Shown here piece by piece: positions 61,701-64,000 of a DNA stretch of 64,000 nucleotides. The notes under the pieces were generated by a model. That model saw only the letters and a program-made list of their open reading frames with translations. It made no database searches and was not told the DNA's origin. The stretch lies in assembly GCA_025267735.1 (NCBI GenBank), contig CM046295.1:16017592-16081591 (forward strand), written 5' to 3'. Position 1 is the stretch's first letter. The number at the start of each line of letters is the position of its first letter. The stretch is from Mactra quadrangularis (lineage: Eukaryota > Mollusca > Bivalvia > Venerida > Mactridae). The position numbers and the translations under genes were made by a program.

Positions 61701-64000
61701 TCCGAGCCCGAAACCGGAAGTAGGTCACCATTGTTTACATATGTACATGTACATATAGTTTCTATATAAGTCTATATAAGACATACAGTAGCTTAAACAA
61801 GGGCGGATATGTCGCCCCCAAGTGGTTCTATCCTGCTGGGTTCACGACCCAAGCCGACTGCGCGGGTTTCCGGGTTGGGTCCGAGCCCGAAACCGGAAGT
61901 AGGTCACCATTGTTTACATATGTTCATGTACATATTGATTCTATATAAGTCTATATAAGACATACAGTAGCTGTACCAAGGGCGGATAAGTCGCCCCCAA
62001 AGTGGTTCTTGCCTGCTGGGTTCGCGACCCATGCTGACTGCGCGGGTTTCCTGGTTGGGTCCAAGCCCGAAACCGGAAGTAGGTCACCATTGTTTACATA
62101 TTTACATGTACATATAGTTTCTATATAAGTCTATATAAGACATACAGTAGCTGAACCAAGGGCGGATATGTCGCCCCCAAAGTGGTTCTTGCCTGCTGGG
62201 TTCGCGACCCATGCCGACTGCGCGGATTTCCGGGTTGGGTCCGAGCAGGAAACCGGAAGTAGGTCAACATTGTTTTCATATGTACATGTACATGTAGTTT
62301 CAATATAAGTCTATATAAGACATACAGTAGCTGAAATAAGGGCTGATAAGTCGCCCCCAAAGAGGTTCTTGCCTGCTGGGTTCGCGACCAATGGCGACTG
62401 CGCGGCTTTTCGGGTTCGGTCCGAGCCAGAAACCGGAAGTAGGTCACCATTGTTTACATATGTACATGTTCATATAGTTTCTATGTTAGTCTATATAAGA
62501 CATACAGTAGCTGAACCAAGGGCGGATAAGTCGCCCCCAAAGTGGTTCTAGCCTGCTGTGTTCGCGACCCATGCCGACTGCGCGGGTTTTCGGGTTGGGT
62601 CCGAGCCCGAAACCGGAAGTCGGTCACCATTGTTTACATATGTACATGTACATATAGTTTCTATATAAGTCTATATAAGACATACAGTAGCTGAACCTAG
62701 GGCGGATAAGTCGCACCCAAAGTGGTTTTAGCCTGCTGAGTTCGCAACCCATGCCGACTGCGCGGGTTTTCGGGTTGGGTCCAAGCCCGAATCCGGAAGT
62801 AGGTCACCATTGTTTACATATGTACATGTACATATAGTTTCTATATAAGTCTATATAAGACATACAGTAGCTGAACCAAGGGCGGATAAGTCTCCACCAA
62901 AGTGGTTCTAGCCTGCTGGGTTCGCGACCCATGCCGACTGCGCGGGTTTCCGGGTTGGGTCCGAGCCCGAAACCGGAAGTAGGTCACCATTGTTTACATA
63001 TGTACATGTACATATAGTTTCTATGTAAGTCTATATAAGACACAGAGTAGCTGAACCAAGGGCGGATAATTCGCCCCCAAAGTTGTTCTAGCCTGCTTGG
63101 ATCGCGACCCATGCCGACTGCGCGGGTTACCGGGTTGGGTCCGAGCCCGAAACCAGAAGTAGGTCAACATAGTTTACATATGTACATGTACATATAGTTT
63201 CTATATAAGTCTATATAAGACATACAGTAGCAGAACCAAGGGCGGATAAGTCGCCCCCAAAGTGGTTTTAGCCTGCTGAGTTCGCGACACATGCCGACTG
63301 CGCGGGTTTCCGGGTTGGGTCCGAGCCCGTAACCGGAAGTAGGTCACCATTGTTTACATATGTACATGTACATATAGTTTATATAAAAGTCTATATAAGA
63401 CATACAGTAGCTGAACCAAGGGCGGATAAGTCGCCACCAAAGTGGTTCTAGCCTGCTGGCTTCGCGACCCATGCCGACTGCGCGGGTTTTCGGGTTGGGT
63501 CCGAGCCCGAAACCGGAAGTCGGTCGCCATTGTTTACATATGTACATGTACATTTAGTTTCTATATAAGTCTATATAAGACATACAGTAGCTGAACCAAG
63601 GGCGGATAAGTCGCCACCAAAGTGGTTCTAGCCAGCTGGCTTCGCGACCCATGCCGACTGCGCGGGTTTACGGGTCGGGTCCGAGCCCGAAACCGGAAGT
63701 CGGTCGCCATTGTTTACATATGTACATGTACATATAGTTTCTATTTAAGTCTATATAAGACATACAGTAGCTGAACCAAGGGCGGATAAGTCGCCCCCAA
63801 AGTGGTTATAGCCTGCTGGGTTCGCGACCTATGCCGACTGCACGGTTTTCCTGGTTGGGTCCGAGCCCGAAACCGGAAGTAGGTCACCATTGTTTACATA
63901 TGTACATGTACATATAGTTTCTATATAAGTCTATATAAGACATACAGTAGCTGAACCAAGGGCGGTTAAGTCGCCTCCAAAGTTGTTCTAGCCTGCTGGG
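52791..64000 (+). repeat. 180-bp satellite, more than 60 homogeneous units
   Basis: The period is exactly 180 bp across long stretches. Order within a unit: AGTAGCTGAACCAAGGGCGG, ATAAGTCGCCCCCAAAGTGG, TTCTAGCCTGCTGGGTTCGC, GACCCATGCCGACTGCGCGG, GTTTCCGGGTTGGGTCCGAG, CCCGAAACCGGAAGTAGGTC, ACCATTGTTTACATATGTAC, ATGTACATATAGTTTCTATA, TAAGTCTATATAAGACATAC. Identity between units is high. The array continues past the window. Frames of about 60-110 codons on either strand in it are by-products. Confidence 0.96.
56161..58498 (+). repeat. 13-monomer higher-order unit in the 180-bp satellite
   Basis: A variant pair begins at 56161 (ACATTTGTACATGTCCATAT, then GAGGAGCTATACCAAGGACA, then GTCATAAAGTAGCC). 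The same pair in the same order begins at 58499, 2338 bp later, or 13 monomers minus two bases. Following variants (ACCTAGGGCGGATAAG at about 56940 and 59278) keep the same spacing. This implies a block duplication. Confidence 0.75.

Noticed and set aside
52791..64000. GGGTTCGCGACCC as a pol III B box, making the 180-mer a tRNA-derived satellite
   Set aside because: It matches the B-box consensus at only about two thirds of positions and no A box lies at the right distance.
16454..64000. CRISPR array, suggested by regular short repeats
   Set aside because: Repeats abut with no unique spacers, and all other features are eukaryotic.

Overview
The window is eukaryotic and mostly non-coding. It is AT-rich, has no dense or operon-like genes, and carries a tRNA-derived SINE, hAT-type miniature transposons with target-site duplications, splice-like signals, one AATAAA polyadenylation signal, and about 45 kb of tandem repeats. 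A mollusc, probably a bivalve, is my best guess. It rests on three family-level resemblances: a short GGGAGATAA motif scattered through the single-copy DNA, a repeat beginning ATACCCCCGC that I associate with molluscs, and a SINE with a conserved 3' domain. None of these is proof.

Layout. 1-15.3 kb is intron-like or intergenic DNA. It holds a possible 3' end of a plus-strand gene (terminal exon from 1149, poly(A) signal at 1690), two miniature transposons with 8-bp target duplications (682-1037 and 6807-7291), several foldback elements, three copies of a ~105-bp repeat, and an intact SINE with an 11-bp duplication (13569-13861). 15.5-16.1 kb has two plausible exons of an unrecognised plus-strand gene and a decayed duplicate of the second. 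16.45-18.69 kb is a 46-bp minisatellite.

18.7-26.4 kb is the most interesting stretch. Two types of GC-rich island, A (2 copies) and B (7 copies), are nearly identical among copies while much of the DNA between them has drifted. They lie in a 3.2-kb tandem duplication, and B is amplified further in the second unit. 26.4-30.2 kb holds ~155-bp units with a conserved hairpin and a 148-bp satellite with a variable pentamer tract. 30.2-33.1 kb is a 29-bp satellite that changes subfamily along its length. 33.1-35.1 kb is low-copy DNA with one dispersed element.

35.1-50.3 kb is a ~39-bp satellite with higher-order repeats. On the minus strand it is almost free of stop codons, so it yields long spurious hydrophobic reading frames. 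50.3-52.3 kb is a set of alternating ~190-bp monomers (types X and Y). 52.3-64 kb is a GC-richer 180-bp satellite of about 65 copies, running off the window end. The X/Y and 180-bp monomers look related by descent. The 180-bp unit carries ETS-like, forkhead-like and TATA-like motifs, an 18-bp palindrome and a strong hairpin.

No complete protein-coding gene could be established. All gene calls are exon-level and tentative. The long reading frames in the satellites are artefacts of base composition.
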